64,000 nucleotides of DNA. It comes from Ensifer sp. IC4062. GTDB lineage: Bacteria; Pseudomonadota; Alphaproteobacteria; Rhizobiales; Rhizobiaceae. Below, in pieces: positions 45,551 through 54,535 of the stretch (the stretch's first letter is position 1; each line of letters begins with the position of its first letter). The notes below the pieces were generated by a model. The model did not search any database. It was given only the letters and a program-made list of their open reading frames with translations, and was not told the origin of the DNA. The position numbers and the translations under genes are program-made. The stretch is taken from positions 26,417 through 90,416 of the forward strand of contig NZ_JADYVD010000033.1 in assembly GCF_020193575.1 (NCBI RefSeq), read 5' to 3'.

Positions 45551-45640
45551 CTCTCTCCCCGCAAGCGGACGAGAGCGGCGACGCAAGTCCCCTTCGCCCC
45601 GCAAGCGGGGAGAAGGTGGCCGGCAGGCCGGATGAGAGGG
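45551..45640. repeat. palindrome-rich repeat after xdhB
   Basis: Contains CTCTCCCCGCAAGCGGACGAGAG and CCCCGCAAGCGGGG hairpins. It shares the 31-base block (45606-45636) with the repeat upstream of xdhB, so the two flank that gene as direct repeats. Confidence 0.75.
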
Positions 45641-45653
45641 CGACCAACCTCAC

Positions 45654-45845
45654 CTACCGGAACATCTCGTCCTCCCGCCGCGGTGTGCCCCAATCCATGA
45701 AGCCCATGTCTCTTTTCATGTGATCGGGCAAGACCCTGATGTCCACTGTCGGATTCGGACGGAACAGGATCGAAGCTAGCCGAAAAATCGCATCGAACGA
45801 AAGAAACGGTTTTCTTTCAGTGGTTTCCAGTGCATCGCAAGTCAT
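45654..45845 (-). CDS. small DUF1127-like protein, divergent from a LysR gene
   Basis: A 63-residue protein ending VDIRVLPDHMKRDMGFMDWG and a short tail. The LPDHMKRDMGF text resembles the core of DUF1127 proteins, small Arg-rich proteins that bind RNA or act in phosphate and stress responses in rhizobia. The start ATG at 45845 has no strong ribosome-binding site, and an upstream extension looks poor. The gene and the LysR regulator point away from each other over about 100 bases. Confidence 0.5.
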   Translation of the reverse strand: MTCDALETTERKPFLSFDAIFRLASILFRPNPTVDIRVLPDHMKRDMGFMDWGTPRREDEMFR

Positions 45846-45947
45846 TCGTGTACCTGTTGTAATTGCTGAACTCGGCTTGCAGAATGCCGCGAAAGGTACT
45901 CGAATTCCAATCGAACATCCGTCTGCATGCATCAAGAGAACTTATCC

Positions 45948-46847
45948 ATGAAGATGTCGAAGCAGTTTCCGCTGAACGCGTTAAGGGTCTTCGAGGCCGC
46001 CGCGCGGCTTGGCAGTTTCACCAGGGCGGGCGACGAGCTCGGCATGACCCAGACGGCCGTCAGCTATCAGATCAAGTTGATCGAGGAAAATGTCGGCGAG
46101 CCCCTGTTCCTGAGACGCACGCGGCAGATCGCGCTGACGGAAGTCGGCCAGCGGCTGGCGCCCAGGGTGACGGAAGCATTCGAGATGCTGCAGGAAGCGG
46201 TTGCCTCGGCGCGCGGCGATGCGGCGTCCGCCCTGCTCATCAGCTCGACTGCGACCTTCGCGTCGCAATGGCTTGCCCGCCATATCGGCTCATTCCAACT
46301 CGCCCATCCCAACATTGCCGTTCGCCTGTCGGCGAACGATGCGGTGATCGATTTCAGCAAAGAGGCAGTGGACGTGGCGATCCGGTCCGGATTGGGCGAT
46401 TGGCCGGGTCTCGTCAGCCATCGACTGATGAAAGTGGAATTTGCACCGATGCTCAGTCCGGCGCTCGCTTCAACGATCGGCGGAGTGACTGAACCGCGAG
46501 ACCTCCTGAAGCTCCGCATCATCGACCCTCAGGACCGTTGGTGGCCACTGTGGTTTCGCGCCGCCGGCGTCCGCGATCCGGATCTCGAGGATCGGGTTCC
46601 GGCACGACTCGGCGCCCAGTCATTCGAGGCGGGCGCGGCAATCGCCGGGCAAGGTGTGGCGATCCTGACTCCTCAATTCTACGCCGATGACGTCGCGCTC
46701 GGTCGGTTGTATCAACCTTTCGATCTGCGCGGCAGCGAGGGGCACGACTACTGGCTGGTCTACCCGCATGCTCGACGCAACGTCGCAAAGATCCGCAGTT
46801 TTCGCGACTGGATCCTTGCGGAGTTCAAACAGGAAGGCGGCGCGTAG
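45948..46847 (+). CDS. LysR-family transcriptional regulator, GcvA-like
   Basis: A 299-residue regulator. The winged helix is LNALRVFEAAARLGSFTRAGDELGMTQTAVSYQIKLIEENVGEPLFLR, followed by an effector domain with VSHRLMKVEFAPMLSPAL and GQGVAILTPQFYADDVA. This is the GcvA/AmpR-like subgroup. It lies between xdhB and puuD within the purine cluster, but its nearest partner is the divergent DUF1127-like gene, so control of purine genes is uncertain. The start is at MKMSKQF with AGAGAAC before it. Confidence 0.88.
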   Translation: MKMSKQFPLNALRVFEAAARLGSFTRAGDELGMTQTAVSYQIKLIEENVGEPLFLRRTRQIALTEVGQRLAPRVTEAFEMLQEAVASARGDAASALLISSTATFASQWLARHIGSFQLAHPNIAVRLSANDAVIDFSKEAVDVAIRSGLGDWPGLVSHRLMKVEFAPMLSPALASTIGGVTEPRDLLKLRIIDPQDRWWPLWFRAAGVRDPDLEDRVPARLGAQSFEAGAAIAGQGVAILTPQFYADDVALGRLYQPFDLRGSEGHDYWLVYPHARRNVAKIRSFRDWILAEFKQEGGA

Positions 46848-46860
46848 ATACTTACCGGCA

Positions 46861-46890
46861 GAGCGGCCACACTTTTCCTCATCCCGCTCT
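46861..46890. repeat. half copy of the GAGCGGGATGAGG repeat
   Basis: CAGAGCGGCCACACTTTTCC followed by TCATCCCGCTCT. It shares ACTTTTCCTCATCCCGCTCT with the element at 646-695. It follows the LysR stop codon by 13 bases. Confidence 0.6.
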
Positions 46891-46980
46891 AAGCCTCTTA
46901 CGTAGATCGTCGAGAACGACCCTTCCCCGTCGCGGGTTTTTCTCGCAAGCTGCGTCAACGGAGAAAACGAGGGGACCTGA

Positions 46981-48213
46981 ATGTACGAATTCGCCATTGC
47001 CTGGGAATGGCTGGCCTTTGCCGCCCGCTGGCTGCATGTCGTCACCGCCATCGCCTGGATCGGCTCATCCTTCTATTTCATCGCGCTCGACCTCGGCCTG
47101 GTGAAACGCGATCATCTTCCCCCCGGCGCCTATGGCGAGGAATGGCAGGTGCATGGCGGCGGCTTCTACCATATCCAGAAGTATCTGGTCGCACCGGCGA
47201 CGATGCCGGAACATCTCACCTGGTTCAAATGGGAATCCTACATGACGTGGCTCTCGGGCTTCGCCATGCTCTGCATCGTCTATTATGGCGGCGCCGACCT
47301 CTTCCTGATCGACCGCCACGTGCTGGATATCTCGGCGACCACGGCGATCCTGATCTCGCTCGCCTCGCTCGGGGTCGGCTGGGCCCTTTACGATCTTCTC
47401 TGTAAATCGCCGATCGGCAAGAACACCTGGGGGCTGATGGCCCTCCTCTATGTCGTGCTCGTCGCCATGGGCTGGGGTTACACGCAGGTGTTCACCGGTC
47501 GCGCCGCGTTTCTGCATCTTGGTGCCTTCACCGCCACCATCATGTCGGCCAACGTCTTCTTCATCATCATTCCCAACCAGAAGATCGTCGTGGCCGATCT
47601 GATCGCCGGCCGCACGCCGGATCCGAAGCTCGGCGCCCAAGCCAAGCAACGCTCCCTCCACAATAACTATCTGACGCTGCCGGTCATTTTCTTCATGCTC
47701 TCGAACCACTATCCGCTCGCCTTCGCGACGGCTTTCAACTGGATCATCGCCGCACTCGTCTTCCTGATGGGCGTCACGATCCGCCACTGGTTCAACACCA
47801 CCCATGCGCGCAAAGGCGAGCCGACCTGGACCTGGATCGTGACGGTGATCCTCTTCATCCTAATCATGTGGCTCTCGACAGTGCCGAAAGTGCTGACCGG
47901 CGAAGTACAGGCCGAAGCCGCGCCGGCCTTCAAACGCTTCGCCGATAACGCGCATTTTCCGGCGGTTAAGGATACGATCTCGACCCGCTGCAGCATGTGC
48001 CACGCAGCCGAACCGGTCTTTGAAGGCATTGCCCGGGCGCCGAATGGCGTCATACTCGAGAGCGACGCCGAGATTGCCGCCCGCGCGCGCGAAATCTATA
48101 TCCAGGCCGGGCGCAGCCATGCCATGCCGCCCGGCAACATAACCGATATGACGGCGGACGAACGCAGGCTGTTGACTGCCTGGTTCGAGAGCGCCGTCGG
48201 GGAGACACCATGA
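46981..48213 (+). CDS. puuD: membrane urate hydroxylase PuuD with C-terminal cytochrome c
   Basis: Converts urate to 5-hydroxyisourate, passing electrons to the respiratory chain instead of oxygen. The 410 residues form about eight membrane helices (DUF989-type urate oxidase core) with conserved histidines (HVVTAIAWIGSSFYF, HIQKYL, HLGAFTATIMSANVFF) and a C-terminal periplasmic cytochrome c domain with the heme motif CSMCH near residue 337 and PPGNITDM methionine region. It replaces soluble uricase in this pathway. It overlaps guaD by four bases. Confidence 0.94.
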   Translation: MYEFAIAWEWLAFAARWLHVVTAIAWIGSSFYFIALDLGLVKRDHLPPGAYGEEWQVHGGGFYHIQKYLVAPATMPEHLTWFKWESYMTWLSGFAMLCIVYYGGADLFLIDRHVLDISATTAILISLASLGVGWALYDLLCKSPIGKNTWGLMALLYVVLVAMGWGYTQVFTGRAAFLHLGAFTATIMSANVFFIIIPNQKIVVADLIAGRTPDPKLGAQAKQRSLHNNYLTLPVIFFMLSNHYPLAFATAFNWIIAALVFLMGVTIRHWFNTTHARKGEPTWTWIVTVILFILIMWLSTVPKVLTGEVQAEAAPAFKRFADNAHFPAVKDTISTRCSMCHAAEPVFEGIARAPNGVILESDAEIAARAREIYIQAGRSHAMPPGNITDMTADERRLLTAWFESAVGETP

Positions 48214-49526
48214 CATCCACCCTCATTCGCGGCCGCCTGCTGAGCTTCAACCGCGCCCCGCAAACCATCGACGATAGCGCTGCCTATTTCTATGAAAGCG
48301 ATGGCGCGCTGCTCATCGGGGACGGCGTGATCAAGACGTCCGGCCCGTACGGGGTAGTCAAGGCCGCAGCGCCCGACGGCATCACGGAGATCGATCATCG
48401 CCCGCACCTGATCATGCCCGGCTTCATCGACACGCATCTTCATTTCCCGCAGATGCAGGTCATGGCCTCCTATGCCGCCAACCTGCTCGAATGGCTGAAC
48501 ACCTACACGTTTCCGGAGGAATGCCGGTTCGTCGAAACCGCGCATGCCGAGCGCATCGCCGTTCATTTCTTCGACGAGATGATCCGCCAGGGGACGACGA
48601 CCGCGACCGCCTATTGCTCCGTCCACAAGGCCTCCGCCGACGCCTTCTTCGCCGAAAGCCTGAAGCGCAACATGTGCATGGTGGGCGGCAAGGTGATGAT
48701 GGACCGCAACGCACCACAAGGCCTGCTCGACACCCCTGACATGAGCTATGACGAAACGCGGGCGGTCATCGCGGACTGGCACGGCAAGGGCCGCAACCAC
48801 GTCGCCATCACGCCGCGTTTTGCCATCACATCTACGCCGGAGCAGATGGAGGTCGCAAAATCGCTCGTCAGCGAATTCCCCGACCTGCATGTGCAGACGC
48901 ATCTTTCCGAAAACCGCGACGAAATCACCTTCACCTGCGAGCTCTACCCAGAAGCGAAGGACTACACCGACGTCTACGCCCGCTATGGCCTGCTTGGACC
49001 GAAGAGCCTCTTCGGCCACTGCATCCATCTTTCCGATCGCGAGGCCGATGCCATGAGCGAGACCGGCTCCGTTGCGGTCTTCTGCCCGACGTCCAACCTT
49101 TTCCTGGGCTCCGGTCTTTTCCCGTTGCGTGCGTTGACGCGCCGGCAGAAGCCGGTGCGCGTCTCAGTCGCCTCCGATATCGGCGGCGGCACCAGCTACT
49201 CGATGCTGAAGACGCTCGACGAGGCCTACAAGATCCTGCAGCTGCAGGGCGAGCGACTGAATCCCTTCGACAGCTTCTACCTGATGACCCGCGGCAATGC
49301 CGAGGCGCTGTCGCTCGTCGAGCGGATCGGCACTCTAGAACCCGGCACCGATGCGGACCTCACCGTCCTCAACATGGCGGCGACGCCGGCCATGGCGCTG
49401 CGCGCCGAAGTGGTCAATTCTCTCGCCGATGAGCTGTTCCTGCTGCAGACAATGGGGGATGATCGCGCGATCGTCGAAACCTATGTGGCCGGCCGCCCTG
49501 CCAAATCTTCGCTCGGCGCCGACTGA
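48210..49526 (+). CDS. guaD: guanine deaminase
   Basis: Deaminates guanine to xanthine. The 438-residue amidohydrolase has the zinc motif [59 protein letters not shown] and the SDIGGGTSYSMLKTL aspartate. The protein reads fully with guaD of rhizobia. The start overlaps the puuD stop by four bases, so translation of the two is coupled and the electron-linked urate step is produced together with the guanine step. Confidence 0.94.
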   Translation: MTSTLIRGRLLSFNRAPQTIDDSAAYFYESDGALLIGDGVIKTSGPYGVVKAAAPDGITEIDHRPHLIMPGFIDTHLHFPQMQVMASYAANLLEWLNTYTFPEECRFVETAHAERIAVHFFDEMIRQGTTTATAYCSVHKASADAFFAESLKRNMCMVGGKVMMDRNAPQGLLDTPDMSYDETRAVIADWHGKGRNHVAITPRFAITSTPEQMEVAKSLVSEFPDLHVQTHLSENRDEITFTCELYPEAKDYTDVYARYGLLGPKSLFGHCIHLSDREADAMSETGSVAVFCPTSNLFLGSGLFPLRALTRRQKPVRVSVASDIGGGTSYSMLKTLDEAYKILQLQGERLNPFDSFYLMTRGNAEALSLVERIGTLEPGTDADLTVLNMAATPAMALRAEVVNSLADELFLLQTMGDDRAIVETYVAGRPAKSSLGAD

Positions 49527-49604
49527 ATCGAAAGAGAGGTCAATTTTTTTGACCTCTTCGCCGCGAGAGCTATTACGCGCCTCCCGAAATCGTGGTAATG
49601 CCCC

Positions 49605-49707
49605 CTACAGCGCAGTGCGTCTTATGGGACGCACAAAGGTCACTGTATCACTTTGAGTTGCTGCATGGTTTTACCCTTCAGTCGCCCCGGCTTAAGGAAA
49701 CATGCAG
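49605..49707 (+). repeat. RIME-like element between guaD and the lactate dehydrogenase gene
   Basis: A full copy: CTACAGCGCAGTGCGTCTTATGGGACGC ... CACTGTATCACTTTGAGTTGCTGCATGGTTTTACC ... GGAAACATGCAG. It ends 28 bases before the proposed start of the next gene. Confidence 0.8.
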
Positions 49708-49735
49708 TTGTCATCCATCGATGAAGGCCGTTCCC

Positions 49736-50872
49736 ATGACGCAAATCCTCGAAATCCGCGATCTCAAGGCGCTCGCCAAGCGACGTGTCCCAAAACTCTT
49801 CTTCGACTATGCCGACAGCGGCGCCTGGACGGAGGGGACCTATCGCGCCAACGAGGAGGATTTCGCCAAGATCAAGCTGCGTCAGCGGGTCCTAGTCGAC
49901 ATGAGCAACCGCTCTCTGGAAACGACGATGATCGGCCAGAAGGTGTCGATGCCGGTCGCTCTTGCGCCGACAGGCCTCACCGGCATGCAACATGCCGACG
50001 GAGAAATGCTGGCGGCACAGGCCGCAGAAGCTTTCGGGATTCCTTTCACGCTTTCGACCATGAGCATCTGCTCCATCGAGGATGTCGCTTCTGTCACCAC
50101 CAAGCCCTTCTGGTTCCAGCTTTATGTGATGCGCGAGCGCGAATTCGTACTGAACCTGATCGACCGCGCAAAGGCCGCCAAATGCTCGGCGCTGGTCCTG
50201 ACGCTTGATCTGCAGATCCTCGGCCAGCGCCACAAGGACCTGCGCAATGGCCTTTCCGCGCCGCCGCGCATGACGCCGAAGCACCTCTGGCAGATGGCGA
50301 CGCGGCCGCGCTGGTGCATGAAGATGCTCGGTACCAACCGGCGCACCTTCCGCAACATAGTTGGTCACGCCAAAAGCGTCACCGATCTTTCCTCCCTCGG
50401 CGCCTGGACCAACGAGCAGTTCGATCCGCAGCTCTCGTGGAAGGACGTCGAATGGATCAAGGAGCGCTGGGGCGGACCGTTGATCCTCAAGGGGATCCTC
50501 GATCCCGAAGATGCAAAGATGGCGGCAAAGACCGGTGCCGACGCGATCGTCGTGTCGAACCACGGCGGTCGGCAGCTCGACGGCGCACCCTCGTCGATCA
50601 GCATGCTGCCACGCATCGTCGATGCCGTGGGACACCAGATCGAGGTCCATCTCGATGGCGGCATCCGCTCGGGCCAGGATGTGCTGAAGGCGATCGCCCT
50701 CGGTGCGCAGGGCACGTTTATCGGCCGCCCCTTTCTCTACGGCCTCGGTGCGATGGGCAAAGAAGGCGTGACGCTCGCACTCGATATCATCCGCAAGGAG
50801 ATGGACATCACCATGGCTCTCTGCGGCAAGCGCAACATCACGGACGTGGGCGGCGACATTCTTGCGGAATAA
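49736..50872 (+). CDS. FMN-dependent alpha-hydroxy-acid dehydrogenase, LldD-like
   Basis: A 378-residue flavoenzyme that oxidises an L-2-hydroxy acid, most likely L-lactate, to the keto acid. Family blocks are PKLFFDYADSGAWTEGTYR, ALAPTGLTGMQHADGE, LQLYVMR-like text, and the active-site SNHGGRQLDGAPSSI with its His and Arg. The FMN phosphate site is LDGGIRSGQDVLKAIALGAQG. GAAGG lies eight bases before the ATG. Glycolate or mandelate may be substrates instead. It splits the purine genes. Confidence 0.85.
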   Translation: MTQILEIRDLKALAKRRVPKLFFDYADSGAWTEGTYRANEEDFAKIKLRQRVLVDMSNRSLETTMIGQKVSMPVALAPTGLTGMQHADGEMLAAQAAEAFGIPFTLSTMSICSIEDVASVTTKPFWFQLYVMREREFVLNLIDRAKAAKCSALVLTLDLQILGQRHKDLRNGLSAPPRMTPKHLWQMATRPRWCMKMLGTNRRTFRNIVGHAKSVTDLSSLGAWTNEQFDPQLSWKDVEWIKERWGGPLILKGILDPEDAKMAAKTGADAIVVSNHGGRQLDGAPSSISMLPRIVDAVGHQIEVHLDGGIRSGQDVLKAIALGAQGTFIGRPFLYGLGAMGKEGVTLALDIIRKEMDITMALCGKRNITDVGGDILAE

Positions 50873-51235
50873 TCAGCTTCCGCGATAGGTGGAGTAGCCA
50901 TAAGGCGAGAGCAGCAGCGGTACGTGATAGTGGCTTCCGGGATCGGCGACCCCGAACCGCAAGGGGATCAGGTCGAGGAAGGCCGGCTTCGGAAGGACGA
51001 CGCCCGTTGCCCGGAGATAGTCGCCGGCGTGGAAGACCAGTTCGTAATTGCCCGCCATGAAGGCCACGCCTTCGACCATCGGCCCGTCGACGCGCCCGTC
51101 GCTGTTCGTGTGGACGGTGCGGATCAATTGCCGCTCCTCCCCCTCCAGCCAATAGAGATCGATCCTCAGGCCCTCAGCCGGCTTGCCGAGCGCGGTATCG
51201 AGGACATGGGTCGTAAGCCGCCCGGTCTTGCTCAT
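50873..51235 (-). CDS. uraH: 5-hydroxyisourate hydrolase (transthyretin-like)
   Basis: Hydrolyses 5-hydroxyisourate to OHCU, the step after urate oxidation. The 120-residue transthyretin-like protein has [17 protein letters not shown] (catalytic His), an arginine in [34 protein letters not shown] as the C-terminal tetrapeptide YRGS with preceding His. GGAAATCAAGCG lies before the ATG. It lies immediately before allA on the minus strand; the four genes uraH, allA, uraD and puuE form one operon, in which uraH is last. Confidence 0.95.
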   Translation of the reverse strand: MSKTGRLTTHVLDTALGKPAEGLRIDLYWLEGEERQLIRTVHTNSDGRVDGPMVEGVAFMAGNYELVFHAGDYLRATGVVLPKPAFLDLIPLRFGVADPGSHYHVPLLLSPYGYSTYRGS

Positions 51236-51248
51236 CGCTTGATTTCCT

Positions 51249-51746
51249 TCAGAAGGGAACGGGGATGACGAAGGGCTCGTCGTAGAAGAACTCTTCCAGG
51301 TTGTTGCCCGGCCCATCGCGATCGACGACGATGAAATCGCTCGCCGATTCGACCGACATCAGCGGATGATGCCAGACGTTGCGGCCGTAGTTGACCCCCT
51401 GCCGTCCGCTCGCCAGGAATACCCGGGGCCTGCCAGGGCGTCCGCCTTCATCCTCGGCAACCACCGCGAGCCACGGCCGATCATTAAGCGGCGAGAAACT
51501 CTGACTGCCGAGCGGATGGCGCTCCATCATCGTCACGGCATAGGGGAACGCGCGCGGCTGACCGCGAAAGATGTTGATGATGACGCCGGCGCCGTCGCCC
51601 GTCACTTCGGCCCGGGCAAGGGCATGAAACCGTTCGGTGTTGCCGCCATTGATGAAGCGCATCGATGCAGGGTCCGCTTCGATGACGCTGCCAAACGACG
51701 CGAAAGCCTGCCTCGACAGGGGCTCGATCGAAAGCAAGCGCGACAT
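51249..51746 (-). CDS. allA: ureidoglycolate lyase
   Basis: Splits ureidoglycolate to glyoxylate and urea, the last step of the allantoin route. The 165-residue cupin-type protein reads [51 protein letters not shown] and [13 protein letters not shown], the family's His-rich blocks. The start is at MSRLLSIEP with GAAGG before it, rather than an upstream ATG. An allantoate amidohydrolase or allantoicase needed to make its substrate is not in the window. Confidence 0.92.
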   Translation of the reverse strand: MSRLLSIEPLSRQAFASFGSVIEADPASMRFINGGNTERFHALARAEVTGDGAGVIINIFRGQPRAFPYAVTMMERHPLGSQSFSPLNDRPWLAVVAEDEGGRPGRPRVFLASGRQGVNYGRNVWHHPLMSVESASDFIVVDRDGPGNNLEEFFYDEPFVIPVPF

Positions 51747-51815
51747 CAGCCTTCGGTTCCGGAGCATGCGTGCGCGCGGCACGATGCCGAGGCGGACAGG
51801 TCAGGGACGGCAATG

Positions 51816-52319
51816 TCAGGCATTTTCATCTCCGGGGAGCATGGATTTGAGCCGCAGCCGGGCGATCTGCTCCACCTGCGCGCAAGCGGTTTCAAATTCT
51901 TCTTCCTTTGAATTGTCAATCCGCCTTTCGAACGCCGCGAGAATGTCGTCCTTCGTCAGCCCCTTGACTGCAATGATGAAGGGGAAGCCGAATTTATTCG
52001 TATAAGCCTTGTTGAGCGCAGTGAACCGCTGATGTTCCTCGGGTGAAAGGCGGTCCAGTCCGGCGGAGGCCTGCTCTGCTCGGGAGTCGGCGGTCAGCTT
52101 GCCAGCGATCGCAAGCTTGCCGGCAAGATCCGGATGGGCTTTGAGAACAGCGAGGCGTTCGGCGGGCGAAGCGGCACGAAACGCGTTGCAGAGTGCCGAA
52201 TGGACGCTGCCAGCGGTCAACCCGGCAGAAGCGGCGCGGTCGTATGCGCGCTCCGCCACCCATGGCGAATGCTCGAAGACACCGCCGAAGCGACTGACGA
52301 AGGCTTCCCTCTCGGACAT
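51816..52319 (-). CDS. uraD: OHCU decarboxylase
   Basis: Decarboxylates 2-oxo-4-hydroxy-4-carboxy-5-ureidoimidazoline to S-allantoin. The 167-residue all-helical protein shows the catalytic His of LKAHPDLAGK, and SPEEHQRFTALNKAYTNKFGFPFIIAVKG. The start ATG shares one base with the puuE stop codon (TGATG), so the two are coupled. A long upstream extension of the frame belongs to puuE on a different frame and is not coding. Confidence 0.95.
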   Translation of the reverse strand: MSEREAFVSRFGGVFEHSPWVAERAYDRAASAGLTAGSVHSALCNAFRAASPAERLAVLKAHPDLAGKLAIAGKLTADSRAEQASAGLDRLSPEEHQRFTALNKAYTNKFGFPFIIAVKGLTKDDILAAFERRIDNSKEEEFETACAQVEQIARLRLKSMLPGDENA

Positions 52320-53248
52320 CAGCGCACACCTTCGGGCTTGTGATGGTCGTACCAATGACGCGCAATGTCGACGCGACGCGGTATCCAGACCTTGTCGTGG
52401 GACAGCACGTAATCGATGAAGCGGGCGAGCGCAGCCGCGCGGCCGGGCCGGCCGACGAGGCGGCAATGCAGGCCGATATTCATCATCTTCGGGCTGCCTT
52501 CCTTGCCCTCCGCATAGAGCACGTCGAATGTGTCCTTGAGATAGGTGAAGAACTGGTCTCCGGAATTGAACCCCTGATTGGTCGCAAAGCGCATGTCGTT
52601 GGCATCGAGCGTGTAGGGAATGATGAGGTGCGGCTTGTCGGCGGTCAATCCAGGAACCCAGTAGGGAAGCTCGTCCGCATAGGAATCGCAAGAATAGAGA
52701 AAACCACCTTCTTCCAGGACGAGCTTCAGCGTGTTGACCGAGGGCTTGCCCTGATAGATGCCGAGCGGCCGCTCGCCGGTCAGTTCCGTATGCAGGCGCA
52801 CGACCTCGCGGATATGCTCGCGCTCGACCTCTTCCGGGAAATCCTTGTATTCGAGCCAGCGTAGCCCGTGGCTGGCGATTTCCCAGCCCGCCTCCTTCAT
52901 CGCCGCGACGGCTTCCGGGTTGCGCGCCATCGCAAGCGTAACACCATACACTGTAAGCGTGACATCGCGGCTCGTGAACATGCGCCACAGCCGCCAGAAC
53001 CCGGCACGAGCACCGTACTCATAAATCGATTCCATATTGAGATTGCGCTGGCCCGGCCAGGGCGTCGCTCCGACGATCTCCGACAGCAGGCATTCGGACG
53101 CCGGATCCTCATCGAGAATGCAGCTTTCGCCCCCCTCCTCGTAGTTCAGGACAAACTGCACGGCGATGTGTGCATCACCCGGCCAGCGCACCTGTGGTGG
53201 CGTGCGCCCATAGCCTACGAGGTCGCGCGGATAGGAAGTCTCTGCCAT
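52319..53248 (-). CDS. puuE: allantoinase PuuE, polysaccharide-deacetylase fold
   Basis: Hydrolyses allantoin to allantoate; this is the NodB-fold type, unrelated to the metal-dependent AllB. The 309 residues show IAVQFVLNYEEGGESCILD, ASHGLRWLEYKDFPEEVERE, and the ELPYWVPG region; the first member of the minus-strand operon puuE-uraD-allA-uraH. The ATG at MAETSYPRDLVG is used; the TTG three bases upstream is less likely. The absence of the usual Asp-His-His metal triad is a feature of this family. Confidence 0.92.
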   Translation of the reverse strand: MAETSYPRDLVGYGRTPPQVRWPGDAHIAVQFVLNYEEGGESCILDEDPASECLLSEIVGATPWPGQRNLNMESIYEYGARAGFWRLWRMFTSRDVTLTVYGVTLAMARNPEAVAAMKEAGWEIASHGLRWLEYKDFPEEVEREHIREVVRLHTELTGERPLGIYQGKPSVNTLKLVLEEGGFLYSCDSYADELPYWVPGLTADKPHLIIPYTLDANDMRFATNQGFNSGDQFFTYLKDTFDVLYAEGKEGSPKMMNIGLHCRLVGRPGRAAALARFIDYVLSHDKVWIPRRVDIARHWYDHHKPEGVR

Positions 53249-53328
53249 CAAATCACCCTTCGATTATTCCGGAACGGTAGCACCGCGGACCGGATTGTCG
53301 AGAGGAATTGACACTTGAGAAGGGGGGG

Positions 53329-54129
53329 CTAGCGGCCCGCCAGCAGGGAGGCCATGATGAAGGGGATAGGTCTGGCGGCACGACCTTCGGCCAGGCTTTC
53401 GACGGCCCGCCTTTTCGCCGCGCCGTCACGCAAACGGGCTGAAATCTTGCCAAGCGGATGCTGAGAATGGACTCGCATCGGCGCGCCCGGATCCTGCTCG
53501 ATGAACAGGGCAAGACTGCCGATCGCCAGCGGCGTTTCCAAATGCGGCTCAAAAAGCTCCCTGAGCGGCGCCTCCATGCGCCGAGCGGTTTCCGGATTCA
53601 GGGCGCCCGTCAGCTTCATGTGAAAGCGATACTCGTCCATCACGTAGGGATCGCCCCAGCGATGTAGGTTTGTGAATTGCGGTGCCGTCAGCCGATCCGG
53701 ATCGCATCGTTCGATTTCGTCCTCGCTCATCGGCGCTCGAAACCTGTCGAACGCCTGCACGACGCGGGCGGCGAGCAGATGCACTTCGTGGCTCGGAACC
53801 TGCGGCACCAGCCCCAAGCATTGGCTGAAGCGGGCAACCTCCATCCGCGCGATTTCGAAAGGAGTCTCGGCGCTGGCGAAATGCATCAGCGCCTTCAGCA
53901 GCTCAGTCTCGTCCGTCGCCGAGTTGAGGCAGAACGGTGCCATGATCGTGGCATGAAAGCCGAAGCGGCGGGGTGCCGCCGTATGGAAGGCGATCTCCGA
54001 TACGCTCAATCCGTTAACGGAGGGCAGTTCCGTCGGTTCATCCGAATAGACGTTCCGCCCGAGCCAGCTGGCGGCCACTGCCGACAGCGGGTCCCCCATA
54101 GGCGGGGTGAAACAAATGGCGTAACGCAT
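53329..54129 (-). CDS. DUF1045 2H-phosphoesterase-like protein
   Basis: A 266-residue protein. Two His-x-Thr/Lys-like motifs, in GFHATIMAPF and RFHMKLTGAL, fit the 2H phosphoesterase superfamily. The DUF1045 group is usually found in phosphonate degradation clusters, where the role is still unclear. No phosphonate genes are in the window. The start at MRYAICFTPPMGD is chosen over a 33-residue extension that is poor in family text. It stands alone between puuE and the glycosyltransferase gene, on the minus strand. Confidence 0.75.
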   Translation of the reverse strand: MRYAICFTPPMGDPLSAVAASWLGRNVYSDEPTELPSVNGLSVSEIAFHTAAPRRFGFHATIMAPFCLNSATDETELLKALMHFASAETPFEIARMEVARFSQCLGLVPQVPSHEVHLLAARVVQAFDRFRAPMSEDEIERCDPDRLTAPQFTNLHRWGDPYVMDEYRFHMKLTGALNPETARRMEAPLRELFEPHLETPLAIGSLALFIEQDPGAPMRVHSQHPLGKISARLRDGAAKRRAVESLAEGRAARPIPFIMASLLAGR

Positions 54130-54535
54130 GGCGCAAGCTCCGGAAGGCCGTGGATGGCCGGCTAATAGGTGATTTGCGTGACAGATTAACGAAGTCGCGG
54201 CTTGGAACCGGGCCCTGGGGGCGAGCAAAGCACGATGGATCGTCGAAATGCCGCCCGATCCAGCACGGGCCCTATTGTCAACACAATAAATGCAGTTACT
54301 ACCTCGCGGCGCTTCCTTGAAGCGTGGAAAATCGCGCAGCGGTGCAAGACAGCAACCTGCCGTTCAGAGCACCGCCGCACCGAAGGAAATCTACCCGCGG
54401 TTTCCTTTGAAGGTTGGTAGCGGCCGCCGACGATGCGGCGAATGCCTTGTTATCTCCAGGCGAGATGCCGGCGACCAACCGCACACACTCAGCTGAGTAC
54501 TGAAGCGACGAGCGGGGATCGGAGCGAGGCAGGCT
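54130..54535. other. intergenic region between the DUF1045 and glycosyltransferase genes
   Basis: This 406-base gap contains no RIME-like copy and no gene I can support. It is lower in GC than its neighbours around 54275-54300. The promoter of the plus-strand glycosyltransferase gene should lie near its right end. Confidence 0.5.

Noticed and set aside
51816..52988. 390-residue version of UraD
   Set aside because: Family homology begins at the ATG at 52319; the extension overlaps puuE in another frame.
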